In this document: in pieces, positions 44,576 through 55,850 of the stretch
How the letters are laid out: every line of letters starts with the position of its first letter
Position numbering within the stretch: the first letter of the stretch is position 1
Source of the DNA: Vandiemenella viatica
Lineage: Eukaryota; Arthropoda; Insecta; Orthoptera; Morabidae
Length of the DNA stretch: 64,000 nucleotides
Reading direction: 5' to 3'
Assembly: GCA_031002005.1 (NCBI GenBank)
Contig: JARYHS010009186.1
Span: 184,662,437 to 184,726,436, forward strand
Notes under the pieces: model-generated
Told to the model about the DNA's origin: nothing
Databases searched by the model: none
What the model saw: only the letters and a program-made list of their open reading frames with translations
Made by a program: the position numbers and the translations under genes

Positions 44576-44939
44576 TAAAAAAATAACTATGCATACTAGG
44601 TCATGCGCTCATTACTAAAGATTCTGTTAGTTGCAACATGTGGATTGAGAGTATCTCGAAAAGGAGAATATCGTCGAAGCAGATCACCCGCGACCTATAA
44701 AAGAGACTTACGCCTTCATTGATTCGGTAAAATAAAAATCTGTATTGAAGTACAATCAAAAGTTGGCTTCATTCTATAGATGAAAATCAAACTAAATTAT
44801 TCCTTTTCATAGATGATGATTATTAAATTTTGATGATACAATGCAGTTAGCAATTTCGTCTTGATTTTACGTCGTTACTCTGTATGAAAAATTTGTTTCA
44901 AATAACTAGTTTTCTCGAGTTCAGGAGGGTGAATAGATA

Positions 44940-45190
44940 GTTAATCTGTGACTCTTGCTATAGGCGTGCAACTGATCTCCATAATTCACTTCAGAACCTA
45001 AGAATTTGGCAGGTCTCGAATTCAGTCCCCAATATGACACTCTATATTTCGGTTTCCAGTAATCCACAAATCACTCATGGTTAATACCATTGTGGTTACT
45101 CCGAAAGACCATGGCCGATTTTATACGCATTCCTTTTTTTAACCCTCAAGTGCTATGACTTCAGAATTAATGAAATTTCTTTATTTAGAT
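44940..45190 (+). mobile_element. Degraded SINE, family A
   Basis: Weak head, then a recognisable B-box region (ggtctcgaattcagtcccca), core (tttcggtttccagtaatcca) and body (cgaaagaccatggccgattt). The tail is replaced by aaccctcaagtgctatgact. Confidence 0.5.
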
Positions 45191-45439
45191 TGTTAAGATG
45201 GAGATCTCACCGAAGTATTTATTCTGAGCCGTAATATCCTCCGGTCATCTAGAAGAAGAATTTCAGAGCATAAAAAAGTAAACGCGTGTGGCGTTGTTAA
45301 TTGTTGGCCGGAATATCCCCGAAGGATCCAAGTTCACCAAAGAGAACCTTATTGAACTTGTGACTAAAATTGAAGTAAGCTCAACGAACTGAAAAAGACT
45401 ATCTTTTTAGTTGTTGATACTATTAGGTTCAAACTATTT

Positions 45440-45683
45440 TAAGTACTTACCGCAGTCCACAATTCGTTGTATCCTACTGAAAGAGGCATACTTAGCCATT
45501 AAGTAAGAAGAAAGAGGGTCAGTTCCTTTCCTCATGAACCCGTGGTTTAACGTGGAATCCGCACCTTGGACGGTCCGAGCACCACTCGTATCAACAAATA
45601 CCGTAATAATTCTTGTACGCACATGGATTCGAATCCTGAACGTTGAAGGCGAGTAGCTTATCCAATGCGCTTAGCCTTTTTGA
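45440..45683 (-). mobile_element. tRNA-derived SINE, family C
   Basis: On the minus strand it starts ctaagcgcattggataagct (A box) and has a good B box (caggattcgaatccatgtgc). The body is gcggattccacgttaaacca, atgaggaaaggaactgaccc and ttaatggctaagtatgcctc, ending near the aattgtggactgcgg phrase. The same order occurs in the + strand copy at 46575-46845. Confidence 0.75.
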
Positions 45684-46380
45684 GAGATCCCGTGATCGCT
45701 CAACTGTTCAATATCCACCGGCGCTGGACTTCTGTTCTCTGCTGTACGACCATCAGCGCGATTGCCTACCCTACAGGAGAGCCTCCAGAGAGCTCTCAGC
45801 TTCAACGACGTCCAGGGGGAGCGCTACGGCTCAGATAACAACCGTGTGGACAGCAAACTCTGAGAATTGAAATGGCATCATCCTGTTATCGGATATGACC
45901 TGTATAATTTCGTTGATGCCTAATGTTTTGAACGGATTCGCAGATAAAGGAGAATCTAATTTTATGGAACATACTAACTTTTAAGCCCGATAAAAATGAC
46001 AGTAGCTTAACTAAATTATATTGGCTTTAAATAACGCTCATAGCATCGTTTTTTTATTTAAATAATGTAACATTCTACGTTTTTAGTTTAAACTTCGTTT
46101 CCTAACACAATTTCCTCAATAGTAAACATCTGGACTTAGACAAAATACGTACCTTCCTTTGTCATTGGTTTGCATAAATTAAAGATACAACATATTATGC
46201 CAGTACACAAATATGAATAGGTAATCATCCTCCTTAGCCTGTTATAATAGCAGCATCTGTGGTCACGGAGCGATAGCATCTCTGGGCGACACTGGCCGGG
46301 CAACGTAACCGTCAAACTGGTCTTTTGTTACATTTTGTTGTTATTTTGATGTTTTTTGACATCAGATAGAGTTTATAAGA
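45684..46380. other. Intron sequence without recognisable feature
   Basis: A short frame at 45643-45870 has no supported function. The rest is AT-rich. Confidence 0.45.
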
Positions 46381-46510
46381 GCCTTCTGGTAGCTCAGTGG
46401 CTCCAGGGTCGTCGGTTCGAACCGGCCGAGGGCATGGGTGTTGTGTCCGTCCTGTGTTGTCCGCAATGAGAAAACGATAATATAGTACAGACAAAATTCG
46501 AATAAACAAC
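46381..46510 (+). mobile_element. SINE fragment, family D
   Basis: Head gccttctggtagctcagtgg, B box ggttcgaaccggccgaggg and the phrase gcatgggtgttgtgtccgtc match the start of the nearly intact family D copy at 59617-59825. The rest of the body is lost or diverged. Confidence 0.65.
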
Positions 46511-46574
46511 GATAAACTTACAGATGGCTGAGATGGAAAAAAATGGAAGCCATCTTTTTTTTTAAAAAAAAGAT

Positions 46575-46845
46575 AAAAAAGTGGCTAAGGCGCTTGCTTT
46601 CAAAACGTTCGCTGTTCCTGCCCCGGTCACGAATCCCGGCAGGCGCAGGAATTTCGAGAGTTGTGTTTAATCATATGAGCTATGCCACGACGCTCCGTGG
46701 TTCTGATTCCACGTTAAACTGTAGGTCCCAGAGGAAAGGAACTGGCCGTCCTACCTCTGACACAATGGCTTAGTAAGCCTCCTTCGGGAGGATCCAACCA
46801 ACCTTCGGGTTGTGGACTAAGTTAAGTTTTTACAGTTTTTAATGA
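46575..46845 (+). mobile_element. tRNA-derived SINE, family C
   Basis: It starts aagtggctaaggcgcttgct (A box) and has a weak B box (ggtcacgaatcccggcaggc). The body is ccgtggttctgattccacgt, taaactgtaggtcccagagg and aaaggaactggccgtcctac. It ends gcctccttcgggaggatcca and ccttcgggttgtggactaag. It is the longest family C copy in the window. Confidence 0.75.
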
Positions 46846-48302
46846 TTTGTTCTATTTTTAAAATAACTAACAGCTTTTATCGATTTTATTGCTGTCCCTT
46901 AGTGCAGAGACTTTCTGATAAATTTTATAATTCATTCATTCATTTAAGTATTATAGATGACTTCCAGCTTGTTCTATTACCAAATTAGTGATTGTATAGT
47001 GAAAACGGCTGCTGTAAATTAAACATTTCTGGCTGACTCTGAACATCTTACATAAACATTTATATGCAATAATGTTTCTTCTTTAAAGTGCACCAGGCAA
47101 GTCGAGTCAACGGTGGCACTGCCTACCCTATTCCTCGAAGTGATTCGAACCATATTTGTACCTCAATTTCTTCAGTCTTAGTGTCGCTACATGCCTCAAA
47201 TTTTTACGATGTGTAAATATCACCAGTCTTAGTAAACATACTAAATTTTGTTTCGATACTGTTCTTAGTCTCGACGTCATTCATGTATGTAAACAAACAT
47301 CACTCATTTTGTTATACACATACTGACCGACTACTGTAAGGTGCTTCCCATGGACGAAGAAAGCTTAAATTTTGTACACAGATAATGTTTTATAGAAATA
47401 TTATTTAAAAAAATCCAGAACTCGTAAATTTAAGAATATCTACTGCCAAACTTATCTGGTGTAATAACTTTATGTGCCTCAGATTTACATTATAGACTCG
47501 TATCATGCTAATAACACTATCTTCATCGTTATAACCTGTCAAAAATGTATCCATAAGTAGAGAAACTTAAAATATTCGGATTAAAAAATAAAACTTCTTA
47601 AGTTCTCTCGATTGTTACCAGTAATTAATTACGCCAAAACCAATAGAAACACGATGTTATACCTCGGAAACGCTTCTATTAACGACAGAAACGAGTAACG
47701 TATTAATCTGAAATTATTTTGATTGTTGCTGCGACTACCCGCACTAACGGACGTTTGTTTATATACTAAGCATTACCATACCGTTGAAACGCTTCTCTTG
47801 ACACTTGTGCTTCAAGTGACTTTTGAATTTGCAATTTTTACAACTAGCTACCAGCCTTTTTGTGAAATATAAGTGCAAACAAGAGTCATCCAATATCCTA
47901 TATGTGTTTGAAATGTAAAATGATAGATTATGAAGTTTCAAGTAAGGTTATGAAGGTTTAGGCATATGCACATTTTTATTTACGTGTGTTGTTTTATGAA
48001 AACTACATTTCTTTTAGCTTTTTCGCGCGTTCTTTGGCAATAATCCGCGCCTACCAATTTGGAAACCGGTGGTATAGCGTAAGAATTAAGTCAGCCTATG
48101 ATACGTTCAGTTAACACAGGCTACGCAAGGTCATTCTGCTCCATCTCCAGTCCACTACCTTACCCCTGCATACGAAGCGGAAATTTAGTAATCGCCTACC
48201 TGGACGTAGAAGTCATCTGGGAGAGGGTGTTGAGGTGAGGAGTTATAACCTTGAGCAGCCAACTGGGGATGCACTGTATATATCCCGACGTCGCTGTTTC
48301 AG
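46846..48302 (+). other. End of the third receptor intron
   Basis: AT-rich with no recognisable gene. It closes with the acceptor gacgtcgctgtttcag at 48302. Confidence 0.5.
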
Positions 48303-48578
48303 AACTGGTTCCTGTTCGCGAGCTCTGCGACAGTGCTGTCTGCTTGTGAGCCGCCGCCTCCGCTGCCCCCAGCCGCCGCCCCCGGCCCAGCAGTTGGGCT
48401 GCGGCTGAGCCGCGAGTCACTGGACTGTCAGCCCCTACTGGGGGCGGAGTGGGGCCCTCCGCCGCCCCCGCACGCGGCCAGAGGCGGCAGGCAGCTGCCA
48501 CCCCCGCAGGTGCTGACTGCCCGCCGAGGGGAACTGCTCGAGATGAGCCTCGACTGCATCAGCACTATCAGCGCGTAG
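48303..48578 (+). CDS. Adhesion-type GPCR, last exon: end of TM7 and C-terminal tail
   Basis: A 91-codon exon opens in phase 0 directly after the tttcag acceptor and ends with TAG at 48576-48578. It completes TM7 (NWFLFASSATVL). The intracellular tail is proline-rich (EPPPPLPPAAAPGPA, GPPPPPHAARGG, LPPPQV) and ends EMSLDCISTISA. The tail is about 78 residues, much shorter than in Flamingo/Celsr receptors, where it runs to hundreds of residues. The usual basic helix after TM7 is not obvious. Proline tracts could bind SH3 or EVH1 domains. The last residue is alanine, so a classical PDZ-binding end is not present. Frame, splice site and hydrophobicity make it a convincing terminal exon, though alternative last exons outside the window are possible. 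Confidence 0.8.
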   Translation, partial: NWFLFASSATVLSACEPPPPLPPAAAPGPAVGLRLSRESLDCQPLLGAEWGPPPPPHAARGGRQLPPPQVLTARRGELLEMSLDCISTISA

Positions 48579-51500
48579 CGTGTGCTTCGTCAGCTACAAA
48601 CTGCCACATTCTCTGCTCCAAACAAGCTCCTTTCAAAGGCCTTCTATCAGGAAGTTTCAGTCTGGATGATACAGTCTATTCGTCTACGTATGCAAGTATC
48701 AGAAAAAACAATTCACTCAGAAAATATTATCTTCCTTCCCTACCAGTCGTTTGGCTATAAAACGATAGTTCAGCGTCAATGTTTGATGTCACTAAAACAT
48801 AATGATAACACATAGATCTGGACATTTATTTTGTTTTTATAACGTGACAAAAATGGCTATGAGAGATTTTCATTACGTTAGTGAATAACTGAGTTCTCCT
48901 ACCAGGCCTACAGTATATTACCGCCACATGCGAGTCAAAGATATTCTTTATTTTATGATACCGGCATAAAGCGTTTTGTGGGATGGAAGAATTTGTATCT
49001 GCTGAAGTATTATTTATCTAAGAGCAAGATGCTAATTTCATAAGTAACGATTATTCTGAACCTTCACTGTGATAAGTGAAATTGACAGAAATAAGATGAG
49101 CAACCAGCAAACATATCGCTCATTCGCGATTGTCTATTTGATTGAAAGGTCCAGAACAATAATACAGATCATCAAGCATTGGTATCACATCTTTCTTGCA
49201 TGTATGTCCAATGTCATACACTAAATAATTAGGATTTTGGAGTAAGTACGCATAACTGAATGCGTACTAATTCATGAAAATGTCAAAATCAGAGTAATGT
49301 ATTAGTGACTGTACTTATATCGTGGGGATATGATATAGCGTGGAAGATATTTTGGTACTTTTTACCGCTCAAATCAAATTATCAAAAAAGTGTCTGAGTA
49401 GAAACGAATTATATCTACTAACTGAATCTGGATATAAGCACACGACCCTTTGTATTAAACTTATAGTTATTTATCTGTATTTTGGAAATTGACAGGCCAG
49501 TCTTACACTAGTTTTTTTGTATACAAAAAATATCTCATAATCACAAAGCGGTAAACCTATCGTTGAAAAATTAAATACAAAATAACTTATTGCTTGTTTT
49601 ATACAGCTGGAAAACGATATTATTGTTTCTAAATGATACGAATAGATTTATAAAATATATGGTACATCAGTTTAATACTTTTTGAGAACTACTGTAACAA
49701 ATTAGAATTAGTGTGTCCTTCGAGCTTTTTCAATATGTTTCGCATTGTAGAGGAAATATATGTCCTCTTACTCCTTGCGTGTTGACGAATTGTTGGACTT
49801 CACTTATGTTCTTCGTAGTGTTAGGCGATAATTGCTTTTCATTTCATTAATTAACTCCTTTGATGCGAAATCAGTCATTTTTACTTTTATCGTTTATGTG
49901 CATATTTGAGATGGAATATTGAAGTATCTTTTTCTAAGCCATCTGAAACTGAAACAGGTGAACTTAATTTTTAAGGTTTTGGAACTTTGGTTGGTATGTT
50001 ACCTGAAGTTGATAACAAGATGAAATGTTACAGCATCTGGTTGCTGAATTCAATGAAAATCCTCACAATTCGTACTGCAGTACGACCATTAGCGAAAACT
50101 TTTTTGCCATGAACGTCAGAGGCAATGCATTACAGCATATCGGCTTGAATTTTTTCTTCTCGCTAAGTACGTGAGCTACGTCAAATCAAACGACATGTTC
50201 TTCAACAAAATCAGTCCTCTAGATCGTACTTGGACCGAAGAAGGAATATCAGTTTCTTCAAGGACTTTCGACATGGATTAAGTTTCTTTGTAATTAATTT
50301 TACCTGCCTGTGAGATTTTATAACTCGAGCTACTGTTTTTACCCTGACTACAGACCACAATTAGAAAACTGTCCCTTTGTGCGAATCGCGTCCTTTGCTA
50401 ATAGTATAATCGCTGTTCTCTTTAACTTTCAATTCGTCCAAGATAGATCCTTGGCCCGTCAAGTTCACACATACACTATAACTGATACAAGATACTACAC
50501 TGATCGATCTGTTAATGATGTCCTCAATTAAGTGATGTAGTACACAAGGAGGTGATAAAGATGGGAGGCAGACTTACTGATATTATTTTGCAACAAATAG
50601 GTTCGTTTTACTAAAGTTATTATTTATCTGATCGATTTTTTCTAGATGCACCCGATCTGCTATTGATGAGTGGTTATCTGCATGCATGTTACTGTGTACG
50701 AGCAACAAGTAGTTTGCTGGTAGTATTGGCTATTGTGGCAATATAACAAAAAAAAAGAATCTAAGTGGTATTGCCGCTACAGTAGCAAAGGCATTCGCTG
50801 GAACAAGGAAACCTCATGAGCTGCAGCGAATGCAATTGTGTTTAAGTACTTCATTCCTACTCACATCCACGTAAATTGGTGGAAATAGTGCTGTTCGATT
50901 GGGAAATAGCAAACTGGCAGGTATCGGAACTGAATATACGCAATACTAAAGCCTTTCTGATCTTGTGACAGAATTTTTTTTCTTTACGCAGGTAATGGTA
51001 TTTTCTCCTGCGCTTTTTAGACGACCAAAAATATTTTCAACTGTTTTCTAAACCTATAGGAATTTATTTAACATTCCACAAAACCCTTCAGGCACACCGA
51101 GTACTTTACAATGATTCTATTTTTAGATCTTAGTGCTGCAGAATTTATATAATAATAATCCAGTATTTCATTTTTTACCAAATGGCAAGTTATTGCTGCA
51201 GTTCAACTTTTTTAAAGGTTTTATACATTTATGACATTTTTTTCTAATCAAGTTTGGATTTAATTAATATTTGCAAACTAGTACTAATCCATCAATCCAG
51301 TAAGAGACTGTTTGCCTGGAAAACTGAAAATTCTAAACAGTAGATTTGGTTATTACTAAACCAAGAGGAAAAGTAATTATTTTATTAAACATGAATGAAA
51401 GTTAAAAATTTACTTTTCTTTTAATCAGACAAAGAAAGCCACTTAAAATGTCAATAAATAATGTTATTAAATATTTTTCCTTATTGGCCAAAGATTTCCG

Positions 51501-52300
51501 TGTAATTTCTTTTCATCAATTAGTTAGATCTATATCTCACATAATCAACAATATTAGAATAATGAATATTACAGCGAATGTCTTCAGTTATTTTGATTAC
51601 AAGAATCTCGGCTGCAAACATTTGGTTATATTATAAGCAGTTTTACAACATTTACAAACAGTTCTTCATTATTATTTTTCATATTATGACATTTATAATA
51701 AATTTTTTCCCAAGAGACGTCACGAATTTTACAATATACGAGAAGCAAATCGAATGGTATTATACTGAATATCCCCCCCCCCCCCCCAAGTTTTACCCTC
51801 GAGCAAAAGGACAATACACATCATGCGTAATATTGCTGGCAAGTGGTTAGAACTGAGAAACGCGTATGTGAATGAAAATGTTCTGAAGCCACAGTTATGT
51901 TTGTCCATAACTTCTATTACATCCAAACTATGGTTTAGAATGTGTAAAATTGGTTTTCTGTGATGTTCTGAAAGATCTTATCAAAATTTGTAATGGACAA
52001 AGCACGTCAAAATAATTAGTTGTGAGTTTTCGTACGCAGTGTGAGAGTAACCAAACTGTGACTATCGTGATGAAATGGCCTGAAGATTGGTAGAAATTTG
52101 ATAGTGTGCTTAGATTTGGTAAAAGGAGACCTTATTTGTTTAAAAAAGATGTGCCGTCGAAGTTATTTACACGTAGAGTCATTGTTTGTCGAATCTTTAA
52201 TTAAAATAGTCTATGATTAATTCTGAAAAGAATCCGTACGTTTATAAGTGTACCTTTTCACACGCGCACCATCCTAATATTTGCAAATGTTGTTTCGAGA
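48579..52300 (+). other. 3' flank of the receptor gene
   Basis: This should contain the 3' untranslated region, but I could not place a convincing polyadenylation signal close to the stop. The rest is AT-rich and unremarkable, with a run of about 14 C near 51774-51787. No gene or delimited repeat is supported. Confidence 0.45.
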
Positions 52301-52326
52301 TATAAAATTTTGAAAAGTATCATAAA

Positions 52327-52509
52327 ATGAGAATTTTAAAAAAATTACTGAATTATATCAAGGCAGGTTCCGATTATGTTACAAGATGTGGGCCTGCAGT
52401 ATGGTATATGTTTCTTTTGTTGATTACAGTTTGTTGTATGATCACAGAAGTTTCCGCTACAAACAGTACTTCATTCTACGTACCTCTTACAGTCTTCCGG
52501 ATTCTGTAG
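52327..52509 (+). other. Short frame with signal-peptide-like start, uncertain
   Basis: Sixty codons: a basic start (MRILKKLLNYIK), then a hydrophobic segment at residues 25-44 (VWYMFLLLITVCCMITEVSA), followed by TNSTSFYVPL. The layout resembles a secreted or membrane-protein N-terminus. No continuation, splice donor or promoter was established, so chance is at least as likely. Confidence 0.2.
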
Positions 52510-55500
52510 CGTCACCAGCAATACGACAATAGCCGTTTTAAATGAATTGTTTCAAAACATATTTTCTCCTAAGATACTTTCTAATAATAAAACAAATTTT
52601 ATTCTTCAAAATCCGAAAAAGAATCGTGATAAATAAAAAGTTCGTATTTTCTGGTCAGTTGCACTTTCCAATTCAAAAGGTAATGAGGAAAAATGGAAAC
52701 GGAAAATCCCGAAGATAGTTCTAAGTTAGGATTTATACATTTGTTAACTTCGCTGCAACTCTCTAAATAAAAAATTTCGTGAAACAATTTGTTTTATAAA
52801 ATTATGTCCCAGGACGTGATGTTTTAATAGAACTTCGAGTTACGTGGACAGGTTAACTTGGAACATACCCTTTACATTGAAACAAGTTCGTAGTTTTCTT
52901 AAGAAAAAGAAATTGGTGAAGATCAGAGTTGGTTAATATCTCTGGAAGTTTTCTCCGAGTTGGCCGATTCTTAATTTTACGTAGCAGTCTATATATATCA
53001 TATATACTGTAAGCTAGAGATTTTTTTAGAAGAATGAAAATGTTATAGATTGGTACGATTTTGTTAAAACTCAGGCATTAAAGTATTTAACCAAATACTG
53101 TTCGAAAGAAAAATGTAAAATTATATATATATATATATGTGTCTAAATGACGCAGCTGTTTTCATTATTAAGAATAGTACACTATCTTTTCTGCTGCTGA
53201 TATTGTAATAAACTGTTCTCTCAAAATATTTTGTTGCTGCTTATTATTTTGAAAAGATGTTTTCTACTTTCTTGTTTTACATTACCAGCGCTGGTGATAA
53301 TGTGAATTAACAGAAGTGAAAAATATACAACATGGAACCCCGGTGGGTTTAGCTACACCGACCTGGAAAATACTCTGAGTTAAGCAACCATGAATTTTCC
53401 CCAGATACGGTAGAGAAACTTTTGTGGACATGTTAAACCTTTCAGTACTTACATGTAACTGTTGAATTCTTCTGCCATATTCAGAAATAACCATCGCCAG
53501 GCTGAAAACAAAGCTAGACTGAGAGCGACACAAAAGATGAAATACTTTAAATTTAATCTTATATCCAAGATAAACCACCGTAACTTAGGAACATACACTG
53601 TTACTCATTAGTGGTGTGATTAGTCTATTCTTTTTGAAATGTTACAGTGAACTGCAACTGGTCACGTTACATATTCTTTTGAAAATCAGTTCACGAATAA
53701 TTCATATTTTGTTACAGATTATGGCAGACGTACGGCAACATAAATTTGGAATTACGGAGGCTTTTACACCTTTCCTCCAAGCAAGTTTTAACTGAGTAAT
53801 CATTTGCAAAAAGAAATTGAAAATGTAATGGTTGTGCACTACTACAAGTCTTAGAAATTACGTGGTAATTAAGGATTTCATCATGGTTCCTTGATATTAA
53901 CCGTTAAATATTTCTATTCTTAAACAAATATTCTAATAAGCTCTATCACAGGGACCAAAGATCCAAACTAAAGAGAAGTGCGACAATGATTTCGATTAAG
54001 TTGCAGATAACATAAAAAGCAACAAATGCAGAAAGTACTATAGTGCTCTACAGGTCCTACCACTATTAAAAAAATCTCATATTCAATAACAAATAGAATA
54101 ATCCAAAGACAATTAAATCGGGGTAAATTATATCGTCATTTATATTTATAAAATAATGGCGACACGAAATAAATAGTAAGATATTACATCATTGAACTAT
54201 AAAACAATGAGCAAATTAAATTTAGCGTCTTATGTTACTGTAGTGCCACTAGAATAAATATGTATATATCCAATGAATTGGTACAAAAGAGTATTCAGAA
54301 CAAGCACAAAAAAAAAAAGGGAAAAAATATGCCAACGTGAGATTTACTGACAGAAAATGTGATATTTCACGCATTTACTAGCTCATATTCCCACACTGTG
54401 TTGCTTGAGATATTGTTCATACACTACAAGTTTTAATACTTCCACACTTGGAGAATACTTAACATATAATCGTAAGCAAAGTTAAGACTATTTATGATTA
54501 ATCGATAAGAAAAAGTGCTACAATCCAAGAAAACTGTGGTATATGCTAAGCCACAATTTAAGTAAATACATAATTCAATTAGTACACCAATGACACAGTC
54601 CGAACGCTATTTAATTTTCATATCCGTTTATACACAACAGGTATGAATACATAAAAGAAAATACATTTATTATATACAGTAAACAACATATCTTCCAGTC
54701 ACCACAGGTATACATAAAAAATGAAACTACGTAGCATTAGTGCATATCAGTGATAGTGAAACTGTGCAGGTAAATTTATTAACGTTCAAAAATTTTTTAC
54801 AGCTTCTAGCGATTAACAACAGCACAAATCAGAAAACATACGGTAAACAAAAAAATTTGCAAAATGGTTGCAAGTCTGATACGTCTAAACCAAATTGCAA
54901 TTAGATCTCGAAACAGTGTTCACGGTATTCCCAATACAACGAATGTGAACTATTATTCCCACAAACAAACCAAATTTTCAAGAATACACTAATTAACAAC
55001 AAATAAAAGAACTGAGCTGTTTCAAAAACTGTAACTCACAAAATTTGCTAGTGTTATTTGGAAGGTTTCATTCATCGTTACTTTCAAACCAGGAATCACA
55101 TCTAACACAGTGTTCCAATAAAGACTTTTTAATTCCACGTGATTATTAATGAATGATAACTTCACTTTTGCAGAAAATATATTTATCACATCAAGACAGT
55201 AGTAGCTAGTTATGGTGTTCCGACAAAACGCTATTAGCCTTCAATAATATCAACAAACAACAATATCCATTTACTTGTCATAAATGTAATCTTATAATAT
55301 TAACCATCCGCTCAGAACTCTTTGGCGGCATCTAAAGTAGTGGAAATCATCGTTTGAGATGAACCAAAAATGTAAAAACAAGTTTCTATAAACCATAGCT
55401 ATCTAAGTAAGGAAATGTATTGTTTCTTCTCAAATTTTCAGGTAAATTCAAATAATAAACTGTGCGATACACCAGATATAGAATGAATACTGTATTAAGG

Positions 55501-55575
55501 AAAATAATAAATATGAATGTGAGGGAAAACTCCTAAAATATTGTGATTGAAACATTATCACAGCACCATTTAGCG
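52510..55575. other. AT-rich intergenic sequence
   Basis: No recognisable gene, SINE box or paired transposon ends. Short (AT)n runs occur near 52990 and 53125. Confidence 0.5.
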
Positions 55576-55582
55576 AACTAGA

Positions 55583-55850
55583 CCCGCCCCGTTGGCTCAG
55601 TTAGTTGTATCCGGCGCCCGACTCGGGGTTAACTCGTTCGACTCCTGGTGGTGAAAGACATTTTCATCATCTGGGGTTTAGCTGGCAGGAGACGAAAGTT
55701 GATGGTGCACAATTTCTAATCAGCAAATTGTGCCCGAAAGTCGTCGGTTAATCCCAAATCTTTCACAGTGCACAAGTAGTGAGGGCATACAACACTGTTG
55801 ATGCGATTCGCCTTAGCGTGGGATGGGGACGTTAAGCTTGGCGTCCGCTC
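55583..55850 (+). mobile_element. tRNA-derived SINE, family E
   Basis: The head cccgccccgttggctcagtt (A box) is followed by ttaactcgttcgactcctgg (B-box-like). A body with ttaatcccaaatctttcaca, gggcatacaacactgttgat and gatggggacgttaagcttgg follows. The last phrases recur in insect SINEs that I remember. It is unrelated in the body to families A, C, D and F. Confidence 0.65.
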
